Source: an uncultured beta proteobacterium
GTDB lineage: Bacteria; Pseudomonadota; Gammaproteobacteria; Burkholderiales; Burkholderiaceae_C
NCBI GenBank assembly: GCA_903930255.1
Contig: CAIYYA010000226.1
Span: forward strand, 1 to 64,000
Length of the DNA: 64,000 bases
Direction of reading: 5' to 3'
A program made the translations under genes and the position numbers. The notes below the pieces were generated by a model that worked only from the letters and a program-made list of their open reading frames with translations, made no database searches and was not told the DNA's origin. Numbering within the stretch: the stretch's first letter is position 1; each line of letters opens with the position of its first letter. Shown piece by piece: positions 45,438 to 54,232 of the stretch.

Positions 45438-46265
45438 ATGTGGAAATTGGTTAAACCGCGCAGCAGTAACCTTTGGCTCTGGCAAATCAGTCTGCTGGTG
45501 CTGCTGTTTGTGTTTTGGCATTTGATGACCGTGCCCGGGCTGATCCCACCCATGATGTTCGAGAACGACCGCCAGGCGGCCTTCTTTTTTGGTGAGCCCC
45601 TCAAAATGGCCGACCGCATCTGGGTCTGGTTTGTCAGAGATGCTGACATCTACCAGCACTTGGGGGTGACGCTGGCCGAAACACTGATGGCCTTTGCCAT
45701 TGGTTCAGGGCTGGGTTTGGCGGGAGGTCTGTGGCTCGCCTTGGCACCCATGGCATCGGCCATTCTGGAGCCTTACATCAAGGCCATGAACGCCATGCCA
45801 CGGATTATTTTGGCACCCATTTTTTCGGTCTGGTTTGGGCTGGGCATGGGCTCCAAGGTGGCGCTGGGCGTCACGCTGGTGTTTTTCATCGTGTTTTTTA
45901 ATGTCTATCAGGGCGTGAAAGAAGTCAGCCCGGTGGTTCTGGCCAATGCGCGCATGCTGGGTGCTGATCAGCGCCAGTTGCTGCGCCATGTCTACCTGCC
46001 CAGCGCCACCAGCTGGGTCTTCAGCTCGCTACACACCTCGGTCGGACTGGCCTTTGTGGGGGCTGTCGTGGGTGAGTATCTGGGTTCGAGTCAGGGCGTT
46101 GGCTACCTGATTTTGCAAGCTGAAGGCAGCTTTGACATCAACACCGTGATGGCCGGCATTGTGGTGCTCACCGTCTTTGCGTTGGCACTCGATAGCCTGG
46201 TGGGGCGCATCGAAGCCAGCCTGATGAAGTGGCAGCCGCGCACCGGAGAGACTGAAAAACTATAG
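45438..46265 (+). CDS. ABC importer permease (SsuC/TauC type)
   Basis: 275 residues with about six membrane segments and the EAA loop (EVSPVVLANARMLGADQRQLLRHVYLPSA). Completes the three-gene importer. Its stop is two bases before hairpin copy B. Confidence 0.92.
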   Translation: MWKLVKPRSSNLWLWQISLLVLLFVFWHLMTVPGLIPPMMFENDRQAAFFFGEPLKMADRIWVWFVRDADIYQHLGVTLAETLMAFAIGSGLGLAGGLWLALAPMASAILEPYIKAMNAMPRIILAPIFSVWFGLGMGSKVALGVTLVFFIVFFNVYQGVKEVSPVVLANARMLGADQRQLLRHVYLPSATSWVFSSLHTSVGLAFVGAVVGEYLGSSQGVGYLILQAEGSFDINTVMAGIVVLTVFALALDSLVGRIEASLMKWQPRTGETEKL

Positions 46266-46267
46266 CG

Positions 46268-46366
46268 GGACTTCCGCAAAACTGCCCCAGCGTTGTTGTT
46301 CCGACTGGTCGTACATCTGTACTGCCTGCATCGGAACGCCTAGCCGGGACAGTTTTGCGGAAGTCC
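46268..46366. repeat. variable-stem/constant-core hairpin, copy B
   Basis: Perfect 17-bp outer arms (GGACTTCCGCAAAACTG at 46268-46284; complement at 46350-46366), middle stem TTCCGA/TCGGAA, inner GTAC-ATCT-GTAC, and the core GCGTTGTTG, TCGTAC, GTACTGCCTGC, GAACGCCTAGC. Between convergent genes. Confidence 0.85.
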
Positions 46367-46367
46367 T

Positions 46368-46410
46368 AAAAGCTGCCAACGCTTGCCTGACAAGCGCTAG
46401 CGTCCTATTT
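46368..46410. repeat. GAGGCC repeat family copy
   Basis: AAAGCTGCCAACGCTTGCC, CAAGCGCTAGCG, TCCTATTTGG: same layout as 34908 with substitutions. The TAG stop of the cobalamin adenosyltransferase lies inside it (CCTATTTGG read on the other strand). Confidence 0.7.
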
Positions 46411-46977
46411 GGCTTGCAAAATTCGCTCGCTTTTCCAATACACATCATCACCGGCAGAGCCATCACTGCGGTAGCGGTTAAGCACCCGAGCCAGCACAAA
46501 CATCAGGTCGCTTAGGCGGTTTAGATACTGGCGTGGCGTGTCTTTTAGCGCGGCCTGCGCCTCCAGCGCCACCACGGCGCGCTCGGCACGGCGTGCTACG
46601 GTGCGGCACACATGCGCCAAGGCAGCAGCACGTGTGCCTGCAGGCAAAATGAACTCTTGCAAACGCGGCAAAGCCTCGTTGTGCAGCGCCAGGGCTTCGT
46701 CGAGCGCCAGCACCGCCTCGGGCTTGAGCAACTCAAAGCCCGGTATCGATAGCTCACCACCCAGGTTAAACAGCTGGTGCTGAATCTCAACCAACAGCAG
46801 GCGCACGCTCTCGGGCATGGCTTCACAGAGCAGCACACCGATGTTGGAGTTGAGCTCGTCCACATCGCCCATGGCGTGCACACGCAAGCTGTTTTTGGAA
46901 ACCCGGGTGTTGTCACCCAAGCCAGTGCTGCCGTCGTCACCCGTGCGGGTGGCGATTTGTGTCAGGCGGTTACCCAT
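46405..46977 (-). CDS. cob(I)alamin adenosyltransferase, PduO type
   Basis: 190 residues; RTGDDGSTGLGDNTRVSKNSLRVHAMGDVDELNSNIG and RYLNRLSDLMFVLARVLNR are the ATP- and corrinoid-binding signatures of the PduO family. Makes adenosylcobalamin. Three codons of its C-terminus (QAK) lie in the repeat at 46368. Confidence 0.92.
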   Translation of the reverse strand: MGNRLTQIATRTGDDGSTGLGDNTRVSKNSLRVHAMGDVDELNSNIGVLLCEAMPESVRLLLVEIQHQLFNLGGELSIPGFELLKPEAVLALDEALALHNEALPRLQEFILPAGTRAAALAHVCRTVARRAERAVVALEAQAALKDTPRQYLNRLSDLMFVLARVLNRYRSDGSAGDDVYWKSERILQAK

Positions 46978-46987
46978 GTGTTTGCCT

Positions 46988-48583
46988 TCACAAAACTGAT
47001 TTGCCAGAAGCTGCCGCCTTGCTTGGGTAGCGCGGCAAACTCACGATCAGCGTGGTGCTGCCCAAGGCATCGCTGGTTAACATTTGAATACTGCCGTTTT
47101 GTGCTTTGGCCAGCATTTGTGCTGAATAAGTGCCAATGCCACTGCCTCCAGCTTTGCCGCTGGTGGCAAATTTATTGAAAAAACGGTCGCGTATTTCGGG
47201 TGGAACCACCCCGTTGTTGGTGATCAAAATGCGCAGCGGAGACTCGTCGCGCAAAGCCACCACCACGCGCGACTTGGCAGGTGCCGCCTCACAGGCGTTT
47301 TTGATGAGGTTTTGAAACATCGAATAACTCAGCATGGCATCACCCAATGCCTGTGGAATTTCGATGCCAACCGCCGTGTCGGTATCGACCTCGATGGTGA
47401 GCTGTTTGTCGGCAAATGAACTGCGTGCCAAGTCAACAATGCGGTGCAAGATTTCACCCAGTTGCACGGCCTGCGCCTTCAGCTTGAACTGCCCCATTTC
47501 GATCTTGTACATCTCGCCCGACATGTTGACCATGTTCATGACTTGCTGGGCAGTTTGCTCAACCAAGCGCAACTGTGCCACGTGCTTGGGCGCCATGGAC
47601 TCGTCATCCGCCAAAGTTTGCACCATGCCGACGATGCCCGCCAAAGAGCCCTTCATGTCATGGCGAGTCATGTGTTCAGCATCTTCGCGAACGCGAGCGG
47701 TGTCGAGCATGGCGTCGTAGTCGGTTTGCAATTTGCGCCGCATATCGACAAACTGAATAAAGTTGCGAATGCGAGCGCGCAGGGCTTTGGGGTCAGAGGT
47801 TTTCGAGACAAAGTCCACCGCCCCCAACTCCATGCCTTTCAAGCGTGCTTCCTCATCGGTCAGGCCGGTTACAAAAATCACCGGCATTTGCGCTGTGGCT
47901 TGATTCTCACGCAGGCGGCGCACCACTTCAAAACCGTCCATGCCGGGCATCATCACATCCATCAGCACCAGATCAGGGGGCGGCGTGGCATGGCACAGGG
48001 TGAGCGCTTGCGCACCATCATTGGCTGTGATCACTTGGTATTCGTCTTTGAACAATTGACTCAGCAGCGTCAAAATAACCGGTGAATCGTCGACGATCAG
48101 AATACGCGAGGGTAAAAGTGCAGCGCCCAGCTCCAGGCCATCCGATAGTGACTTGGGTGCCGCTGCTCTCGGTGTGCTGGGCGGCATGGGTGCAGGTTTG
48201 TCCCGCGGCTGAAAAATGCGATCCAGTCGTGCTTTGAGGCTCCCGGCGTTGTAGGGTTTAACCAGCAGCCCATTGACACCGGCACTAATCACCGCTTCGA
48301 TGCGCTGGCGCTCGGTTTCAGCAGTAATCATCAGCACCGGAATTTTGGCCAGTTTGGCGTCGGCGCGAATGGCTTTGAGTAGCTCAAGCCCCGTCATAAC
48401 GGGCATATTCCAGTCGGACAACACAATATCAATTTTAAAACTGCGCAGCAATTCAAGCGCCTCAGCGCCATTGCGCGCCACTTTGATTTTTTCTAGCCCC
48501 ATGCCACGCAGTTGATTCACCGTTACGGCGCGCATGAGCTCAAGGTCATCAACCACCAGATAATTCAGTTCATGCAGATTCAT
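46988..48583 (-). CDS. REC-REC-HisKA-HATPase hybrid regulator
   Basis: 531 residues. First receiver (LVVDDLELMR, VLSDWNMP), close to CheY; second receiver (RILIVDDSPVILTLL, VLMDVMMPGMDG); then a HisKA box (DAEHMTRHDMKGSLAG) and a HATPase domain (NLIKNACEAAP, ITNNGV, GSGIGTYSAQMLAK). No membrane segment or output domain. ATG 48583 is chosen (MNLHELNYLVVDD); an upstream frame extension is not supported. It is divergent from the flavoprotein gene. Confidence 0.88.
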   Translation of the reverse strand: MNLHELNYLVVDDLELMRAVTVNQLRGMGLEKIKVARNGAEALELLRSFKIDIVLSDWNMPVMTGLELLKAIRADAKLAKIPVLMITAETERQRIEAVISAGVNGLLVKPYNAGSLKARLDRIFQPRDKPAPMPPSTPRAAAPKSLSDGLELGAALLPSRILIVDDSPVILTLLSQLFKDEYQVITANDGAQALTLCHATPPPDLVLMDVMMPGMDGFEVVRRLRENQATAQMPVIFVTGLTDEEARLKGMELGAVDFVSKTSDPKALRARIRNFIQFVDMRRKLQTDYDAMLDTARVREDAEHMTRHDMKGSLAGIVGMVQTLADDESMAPKHVAQLRLVEQTAQQVMNMVNMSGEMYKIEMGQFKLKAQAVQLGEILHRIVDLARSSFADKQLTIEVDTDTAVGIEIPQALGDAMLSYSMFQNLIKNACEAAPAKSRVVVALRDESPLRILITNNGVVPPEIRDRFFNKFATSGKAGGSGIGTYSAQMLAKAQNGSIQMLTSDALGSTTLIVSLPRYPSKAAASGKSVL

Positions 48584-48633
48584 AGGCTTGTACAGTAGCG
48601 TCTCATAATCAAACATTATCACGGAGATATGCC

Positions 48634-50052
48634 ATGAATGCATCAAACCTTGCGCAGCTTTGCATCCAACAGCGCGTGCCACCTGCCGCGCTGCTGGCTG
48701 CCCTTCTGGCACGCTTTGGCCAGCAGTTCTCCACAGCGCTGGTGGTGCGCGAACAACATGGGCGCGATGAGTCCGCTTTCAGTGTGCCACCGCCAGCTGC
48801 TGTGGTGTTTGCACATAGCACGCGCGACGTGGCCGATGCCGTCAAACTCGCCGCACAGTACACAATCCCGGTTATCGCGTTTGGCGTGGGTTCGTCACTC
48901 GAAGGCCATCTGCTCGCCGTGCAGGGCGGCATCAGCATTGATGTGAGCCGCATGAACGAGGTGCTAAGCATCAACGCTGAAGACCTGACCGTCACCGTGC
49001 AGTGCGGCGTGACACGCAAGCAACTCAACGAAGCCGTTAAATCAACCGGGCTGTTTTTTCCGATTGACCCTGGTGCCGATGCCACGTTGGGCGGCATGAG
49101 TGCCACCCGCGCCAGCGGCACCAACGCTGTGCGCTACGGCACCATGCGCGAAAATGTGCTGGCACTTGAAGTGGTTACGGCCCAAGGTGAGATCATCCGC
49201 ACTGGCACACGCGCCAAAAAATCCAGCGCCGGCTACGACCTGACGCGCCTGCTGGTGGGCAGCGAGGGCACGCTGGGCATCATCACCGAAGTGACGGTCA
49301 AACTCTATCCGCTGCCTGAAGCCGTGATGGCCGCCACCTGCTCTTTTGCCTCGCTGGCCGATGCCGTCAACACCACCATTTTGATCATTCAACTGGGTGT
49401 GCCGATTGCCCGTTGCGAGCTGCTCGATGCCAATACCATCCGCATGGTCAACCAACATTCGCGCTTGAGCTTGCGCGAGGGTGCCATGCTGCTGATGGAA
49501 TTTCATGGCTCGCCAGCCAGTGTGCGGGAGCAGGTAGAAATTGTGCAGGCACTGGCAGCCGACCAGCAAGGTGAGGCTTTTGAGTGGGCCAATACGCCCG
49601 AGGAGCGCACCCGGCTGTGGACGGCACGACACAACGCCTACTTTGCCGGCATCCAGTCGCGCCCCGGCTGCAAAGCCATCACCACCGACACCTGCGTGCC
49701 AATCTCGCAGCTGGCCGAAGCCTTGCTCGACTCGGTGCTGGAAGCGGAACAAAGTGGTTTGACCTATTTTTTGGTTGGCCACGTGGGCGATGGCAACTTT
49801 CACATGGGCTATCTGATTGACCCCGACTCGGCCAGCGAACGCGCCAGCGCCGAGCAACTCAACAGCCAATTGGTGCAACGCGCACTGGATTTGGGTGGCA
49901 CCTGCTCAGGTGAACACGGCGTGGGGCTGCACAAAATGGACTTTTTGCTGGCCGAGGCGGGTGCCGGCGCCATTGCCATGATGCGCGCCATCAAACAAGC
50001 GCTTGACCCCGACAACATTCTGAATCCGGGGAAGATATTTGCTATTGAATAA
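48634..50052 (+). CDS. FAD-linked D-lactate dehydrogenase-like oxidase
   Basis: 472 residues: FAD_binding_4 domain (PVIAFGVGSSLEGHLLAVQGGISIDVSRMNEVL; ADATLGGMSATRASGTNAVRYG) and FAD-oxidase C-terminal domain ending GEHGVGLHKMDFL and NPGKIF. Fits the cytochrome-linked D-lactate or 2-hydroxyacid dehydrogenases (Dld2/GlcD-like). Acceptor unknown. Confidence 0.88.
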   Translation: MNASNLAQLCIQQRVPPAALLAALLARFGQQFSTALVVREQHGRDESAFSVPPPAAVVFAHSTRDVADAVKLAAQYTIPVIAFGVGSSLEGHLLAVQGGISIDVSRMNEVLSINAEDLTVTVQCGVTRKQLNEAVKSTGLFFPIDPGADATLGGMSATRASGTNAVRYGTMRENVLALEVVTAQGEIIRTGTRAKKSSAGYDLTRLLVGSEGTLGIITEVTVKLYPLPEAVMAATCSFASLADAVNTTILIIQLGVPIARCELLDANTIRMVNQHSRLSLREGAMLLMEFHGSPASVREQVEIVQALAADQQGEAFEWANTPEERTRLWTARHNAYFAGIQSRPGCKAITTDTCVPISQLAEALLDSVLEAEQSGLTYFLVGHVGDGNFHMGYLIDPDSASERASAEQLNSQLVQRALDLGGTCSGEHGVGLHKMDFLLAEAGAGAIAMMRAIKQALDPDNILNPGKIFAIE

Positions 50053-50255
50053 AAAGCTCAGCGCAATCCAGAGTAACGCGCCATTTAAAACAAAAAAACA
50101 AGCGCTCATGCCGGCAAAACGAAGTGCAGCGGATTCACTGCGAGCCAGCAAACAATCCATATTTTACGAAGTTTAATTCTCATTAATGCTGCTTTTTCAT
50201 GAGTAGTTTGTTGGCTATGCTGCGCTTTGTTCTTTCATGTTTAAAGGAGATTTCT

Positions 50256-51194
50256 ATGAAGCGCTTGCTTTCCATCTTGGCCGTGGTTTTTACCGTCGGC
50301 CTTTCCACTGTGGCCTTGGACGCCGATGCCGCAAAACGCCTGGGTTCGGGTAAATCCATGGGCACTCAACGGCAAGCCACGCAGGACAAGTCGCCTGCCG
50401 CAGCCACGCCAGCCACTGCGGCGACACCAAGCGCAGGTGCTGCCGCTGCAGCGCCCTCTCGCTCGTGGCTGGGTCCAGTTGCCGGACTCGCTGCTGGCCT
50501 GGGTCTGGCCGCTTTGGCTTCCCATCTGGGCTTTGGTGATGAGTTGGCATCGATGCTGATGATGGGCCTGCTGGCCGCAGCTGTCATGCTGGCGATTGGC
50601 TTCTTTATGCGCAAACGTGCAGCCGCGCAGAGGGCCAACGCGACTGGGCCTGGGGGCATGCAATATGCGCATGTCAACCCTGGAGCGGCACGTGATACCA
50701 ATGGCAGTGCTGAGCAAAATGCGCCTGCTTACAAAACATGGATGCCTGCAGCCAATGGCAGCAGCATCGGCTCGAGCATCGGCTCAGGCTTGGGTGCCAA
50801 TAGCAGCAGCGCCAAGCGGATTCCCGCGGACTTTGACACCGCAGGCTTCGAGCGCAACGCCAAGGTCAACTTTATTCGCTTGCAAGCTGCCAACGATGCC
50901 GGCGATCTGGACGATATTCGCCAATTCACAACGCCTGAAATGTTTGCCGAGCTCAAGCTGGAACTCGCCGATCGTGGCACGGCGATCCAAAAAACCGATG
51001 TCGTGAGTATTCACGTGGAGGTGATCGACGTGGATGAAGACGCAGACCGCTATCTGGTGAGCGTGCGCTTCAAAGGCGTGATGAACGAGGGCTCCAACCT
51101 GCCCGATGAGTCGTTTGACGAGGTCTGGCATTTGCTGAAGTCACGCAAAGAAAACAGTGGATGGGTGCTCAGCGGAATTCAACAAATGGCGTGA
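50256..51194 (+). CDS. Tim44-like domain membrane protein
   Basis: 312 residues: signal or membrane start (MKRLLSILAVVFTVGLST), an Ala/Ser/Pro-rich stretch, two hydrophobic segments near 80-115 and a C-terminal Tim44-like domain (FIRLQAANDAGDLDDIRQFTTPEMFAELKLEL; DEVWHLLKS). AAAGGAGA precedes the ATG. Function unknown in bacteria; possibly lipid or envelope related. Confidence 0.85.
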   Translation: MKRLLSILAVVFTVGLSTVALDADAAKRLGSGKSMGTQRQATQDKSPAAATPATAATPSAGAAAAAPSRSWLGPVAGLAAGLGLAALASHLGFGDELASMLMMGLLAAAVMLAIGFFMRKRAAAQRANATGPGGMQYAHVNPGAARDTNGSAEQNAPAYKTWMPAANGSSIGSSIGSGLGANSSSAKRIPADFDTAGFERNAKVNFIRLQAANDAGDLDDIRQFTTPEMFAELKLELADRGTAIQKTDVVSIHVEVIDVDEDADRYLVSVRFKGVMNEGSNLPDESFDEVWHLLKSRKENSGWVLSGIQQMA

Positions 51195-51280
51195 GTTCAA
51201 GCTGCAAAAGAGCTGGGCCTGATACGGTTTTACCAACCCGCCCCTGGCACCCGTTGCGCCCTGGGTGACAATTGGCGGCT

Positions 51281-52204
51281 ATGAGTACTTCAATTTTGTC
51301 CGTGCAAGGTTTGTTCAAGCACTATGGCGAGGCCACAGTGGTGAACGACATGTCTTTTTCGATTGCGCCGGGCGAATGCCTGGGTGTGATTGGCCCCAAC
51401 GGTGCGGGCAAAACCACCACCATCCGCATGTGCCTGGGGCTGACCGTGCCCGATGCGGGCCGCGTAACGGCGTTTGGCCTGTCGATGCCGCAGGATGCGC
51501 TGGCGATCAAAGCGCAGTTGGGCGTGGTGAGCCAGATGGACACACTCGACCCCGATTTCAGTTGTGCCGAAAACCTGTTGGTGTATGGGCGCTACTTTGG
51601 CATGAAAGACGCACAGATCAGGGAGCGTGTTCCGTCGCTGCTCGAGTTTGCCTCGCTCACCAGCAAGGCCAATGCCAAGCCGGGTGAGCTCTCCGGTGGC
51701 ATGAAGCGCCGCCTGAGCCTGGCGCGTGCGCTGGTCAACAACCCGCGTTTGCTGTTGCTCGATGAACCCACTACTGGGCTGGATCCGCAAGCGCGTCACC
51801 TGATGTGGGAGCGCTTGCAACTGCTGCTGGCACAAGGCAAGTCAATTTTGCTCACCACGCATTTCATGGACGAGGCCGAGCGTCTGTGTAACCGCTTGCT
51901 GGTGGTAGACCATGGCAAAAAAATTGCCGAGGGTGCACCGCGCGATCTGATTGCGCATTATTTGGAGCCCGATGTGGTCGAGGTGTTTGGTGGGGGGGCG
52001 TTGAGTTTGGTCGATTCGCCGCTGAAAAACTTGGCCGTGCGACTCGAGGTGAGTGGGGAGACCGTGTTTTTCTATACGGCGAATGCCGCTCCGCTGCTCG
52101 AAGCACTGGCCGCTTATCCCCAATTGCGCACGCTGCACCGCCCTGCCAATCTAGAGGATTTGTTCCTTAAGCTCACCGGCAGGCAGATTCGGGAGGATGC
52201 ATGA
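51281..52204 (+). CDS. ABC exporter ATP-binding protein (NodI/DRA type)
   Basis: 307 residues: Walker A GPNGAGKTTT, signature LSGGMKRRL, Walker B LLLLDEPTTGLDPQARH, and a C-terminal extension. Overlaps the permease gene by four bases (ATGA). An earlier in-frame TTG at 51272 is unlikely. Confidence 0.93.
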   Translation: MSTSILSVQGLFKHYGEATVVNDMSFSIAPGECLGVIGPNGAGKTTTIRMCLGLTVPDAGRVTAFGLSMPQDALAIKAQLGVVSQMDTLDPDFSCAENLLVYGRYFGMKDAQIRERVPSLLEFASLTSKANAKPGELSGGMKRRLSLARALVNNPRLLLLDEPTTGLDPQARHLMWERLQLLLAQGKSILLTTHFMDEAERLCNRLLVVDHGKKIAEGAPRDLIAHYLEPDVVEVFGGGALSLVDSPLKNLAVRLEVSGETVFFYTANAAPLLEALAAYPQLRTLHRPANLEDLFLKLTGRQIREDA

Positions 52205-53055
52205 GCACTATCAATAACGAAGCTGCTGACGCACAGCCCACGGGCGCTAGAGGCCAAAAAAGCTTGTCAATTTGGCGTGCTCCCGAGCTTTCGATGCGCT
52301 GGTGGCCGGTGTTTTTGCGCAACCTGCTGGTGTGGCGCAAGCTAGCCATTCCGAGCCTGGTGGGCAATATCGCCGAGCCGCTGATGTGGTTGGTGGCGTT
52401 TGGCTATGGCATGGGCGCCTTGGTGGGCAAGATCACGGTAAATGGGCAAGAGGTGCCTTATATTTTGTTTTTGGCCAGCGGCTCGATTTGTATGAGCGCG
52501 ATGAATGCGGCCAGTTTTGAGGCGCTTTATTCGGCCTTTTCGCGCATGCATATTCAAAAAACTTGGGACGGCATCATGAATGCGCCGGTTAATCTGGACA
52601 ACATCGTGCTGGCTGAAATGCTCTGGGCGGCATTCAAATCGCTCTTTACCGTGACGGCAATTTTGGCCGTCATGCTAGCGTTGGGTATCAGCTACAGCCC
52701 CAAGCTATTGCTGGCCTGGCCGGTGTTGCTGGGTGTGGGCATCACTTTTAGTTGTTTGGCGTTGATCTTTAATGCGCTGGCCAAAGGCTACGACTTTTTT
52801 ACCTATTACTTCACGCTGTTTCTCACGCCGATGATGTTTTTGAGCGGCATTTTCTTCCCGTTGGACCAATTGCCGCCGCTGGTGCGTGCGCTGTCGCAGT
52901 GGCTGCCGCTGACTAACGCGGTCGATCTGGTGCGCCCGCTGTTTATGGACCAATGGCCGACAAACTGGCTGCGGCCGCTGCTGGTGCTGGTGTTCTATGC
53001 GCTGGCTGGGTTCTGGCTTGCCTTGGCGTTGACGCGCAAACGGTTTCTAAAATAG
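52201..53055 (+). CDS. ABC exporter permease (NodJ/ABC2 type)
   Basis: 284 residues with six membrane segments and the ABC-2 region (FLTPMMFLSGIFFPLDQLPPLVRALSQWLPLTNAVDL). Exports an unknown lipid or sugar. Residues 7-20 (EAADAQPTGARGQK) are encoded by a copy of the GAGGCC repeat (52219-52260). Confidence 0.92.
   Translation: MSTINNEAADAQPTGARGQKSLSIWRAPELSMRWWPVFLRNLLVWRKLAIPSLVGNIAEPLMWLVAFGYGMGALVGKITVNGQEVPYILFLASGSICMSAMNAASFEALYSAFSRMHIQKTWDGIMNAPVNLDNIVLAEMLWAAFKSLFTVTAILAVMLALGISYSPKLLLAWPVLLGVGITFSCLALIFNALAKGYDFFTYYFTLFLTPMMFLSGIFFPLDQLPPLVRALSQWLPLTNAVDLVRPLFMDQWPTNWLRPLLVLVFYALAGFWLALALTRKRFLK
52219..52260. repeat. GAGGCC repeat read in frame inside the exporter permease
   Basis: GAAGCTGCTGACGC, then a 10-base middle, then GGGCGCTAGAGGCCAAAAA. 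The outer parts match the 34908 copy. It codes for the first 20 residues after the start, an extension before the first conserved residues. Confidence 0.6.
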
Positions 53056-53062
53056 TGCTCTA

Positions 53063-53109
53063 TTTTTTGTAGCTTCTGACGCTTGCTAGATAAGCGTTAG
53101 AGGAAATAT
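53063..53109. repeat. GAGGCC repeat family copy, permease-serC gap
   Basis: TTTTTTGTAGCTTCTGACGC, TTGCTAGATAAGCGTTAGAGG, AAATAT; same plan as the other copies. Between the permease and the convergent serC stop. Confidence 0.75.
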
Positions 53110-53121
53110 AGTGTCTAAAAA

Positions 53122-54222
53122 TTAAGCGGGGTTCTGGCGCTGAAAATCGTCCATGAACTCTGCCAGTGCCTGTGCCGCAGGCAGGGTGAGTGCGTTGTAG
53201 ATGGAGGCGCGTATGCCCCCAATGGCGCGGTGCCCGGCTAGTCCAGAGAAGCCGGCTGCCAGCGATTGTCGCAAAAATGCGCGCTCCAGTTCGGGTGTGG
53301 CCAGGTTAAAAACAACATTCATCAGTGAACGGTCTTGCGCAGCAGCACGGCCTTGATAAAAGCCAGCGCTGCTGTCGATGGCTTGATAAAGCAGATCCGC
53401 CTTGGCTTGGTTGATGTGTGCCATTTTGGCCAAACCACCGATCTCGTGGAGCAGCCAGCGCGTCACCAGCAGGGTCACATAAATTGAAAATACGGGCGGT
53501 GTATTCAGGTTCGAGTGCGCTTGCGCTTGCTGCCGATAGTCCAGAAAGCACGGCAGATTGCTTGGTGCATCTTGCAACAGGGCGTCGCGCAGCAGCACCA
53601 CCGTGACCCCGGCAGGGCCCAGATTTTTTTGCGCGTGGGCATAGATCAGTGAAAACCGCTCGGCTTCACAAGGGCGCGATAAAAAGTCTGACGACATGTC
53701 GCAAACTCGCGGCACATCGTCGCGTCCCAGCACGCGGTGAAACTGCAAGCCCTCCACCGTTTCGTTGGAGACATAGTGCAAATACGGGGCATCGGCGGCA
53801 AAATTCAAATCAGCAGAGGTCGGCAAACTTTTAAAGTCGCGCGACGCTCCACTCCACACCACGTCAATGGGTCCTTGCAAGCGCGCTTCAGGCAGAGCCT
53901 TGCCGCTCCAGTAGCCGGTGTGCAGGTATTGGGCGGCCTGTGCCTGAGCGCGCATCAACAGCATGGGCACCATCGAAAACTGTTGGGTTGCGCCGCCTTG
54001 CAGCAGCAGCACATGGTAGTCACGGGGCAAGCCCAGCAGCGCGCGGATGTTGTTCTCGGTTTCTGTAATCACGCTGGCAAACCAGTCTGAGCGGTGGCTG
54101 ATACCCAAAACGGACAGGCCAAGCTCGGGCACCTCCAGCATGGCTTGCTGCGCCAGCAGCAAAACACTTTCGGGCAGGGCACCGGGGCCACCAGAAAAAT
54201 TCAGACTGTTTTGCAACTTCAT
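53122..54222 (-). CDS. serC: phosphoserine aminotransferase (SerC-like, divergent)
   Basis: 366 residues, PLP fold. LNFSGGPGALPESVL, LLLQGGATQQFSMVPMLLM, the PLP lysine in AHAQKNLGPAGV and the final IGGIRASIYNAL are SerC marks, but SerC usually has SAGPA at the start where this has SGGPG. It is 10 bases after an ATP-grasp gene. It may be the cell's only serC or a specialised paralog; the window cannot tell. Confidence 0.8.
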   Translation of the reverse strand: MKLQNSLNFSGGPGALPESVLLLAQQAMLEVPELGLSVLGISHRSDWFASVITETENNIRALLGLPRDYHVLLLQGGATQQFSMVPMLLMRAQAQAAQYLHTGYWSGKALPEARLQGPIDVVWSGASRDFKSLPTSADLNFAADAPYLHYVSNETVEGLQFHRVLGRDDVPRVCDMSSDFLSRPCEAERFSLIYAHAQKNLGPAGVTVVLLRDALLQDAPSNLPCFLDYRQQAQAHSNLNTPPVFSIYVTLLVTRWLLHEIGGLAKMAHINQAKADLLYQAIDSSAGFYQGRAAAQDRSLMNVVFNLATPELERAFLRQSLAAGFSGLAGHRAIGGIRASIYNALTLPAAQALAEFMDDFQRQNPA

Positions 54223-54232
54223 GCTAGATTTC

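Noticed and set aside
50040-50090. GAGGCC-like repeat at the end of the flavoprotein gene
   Set aside because: Only GCTATTGAAT...AGCTC matches in part; too diverged to call.
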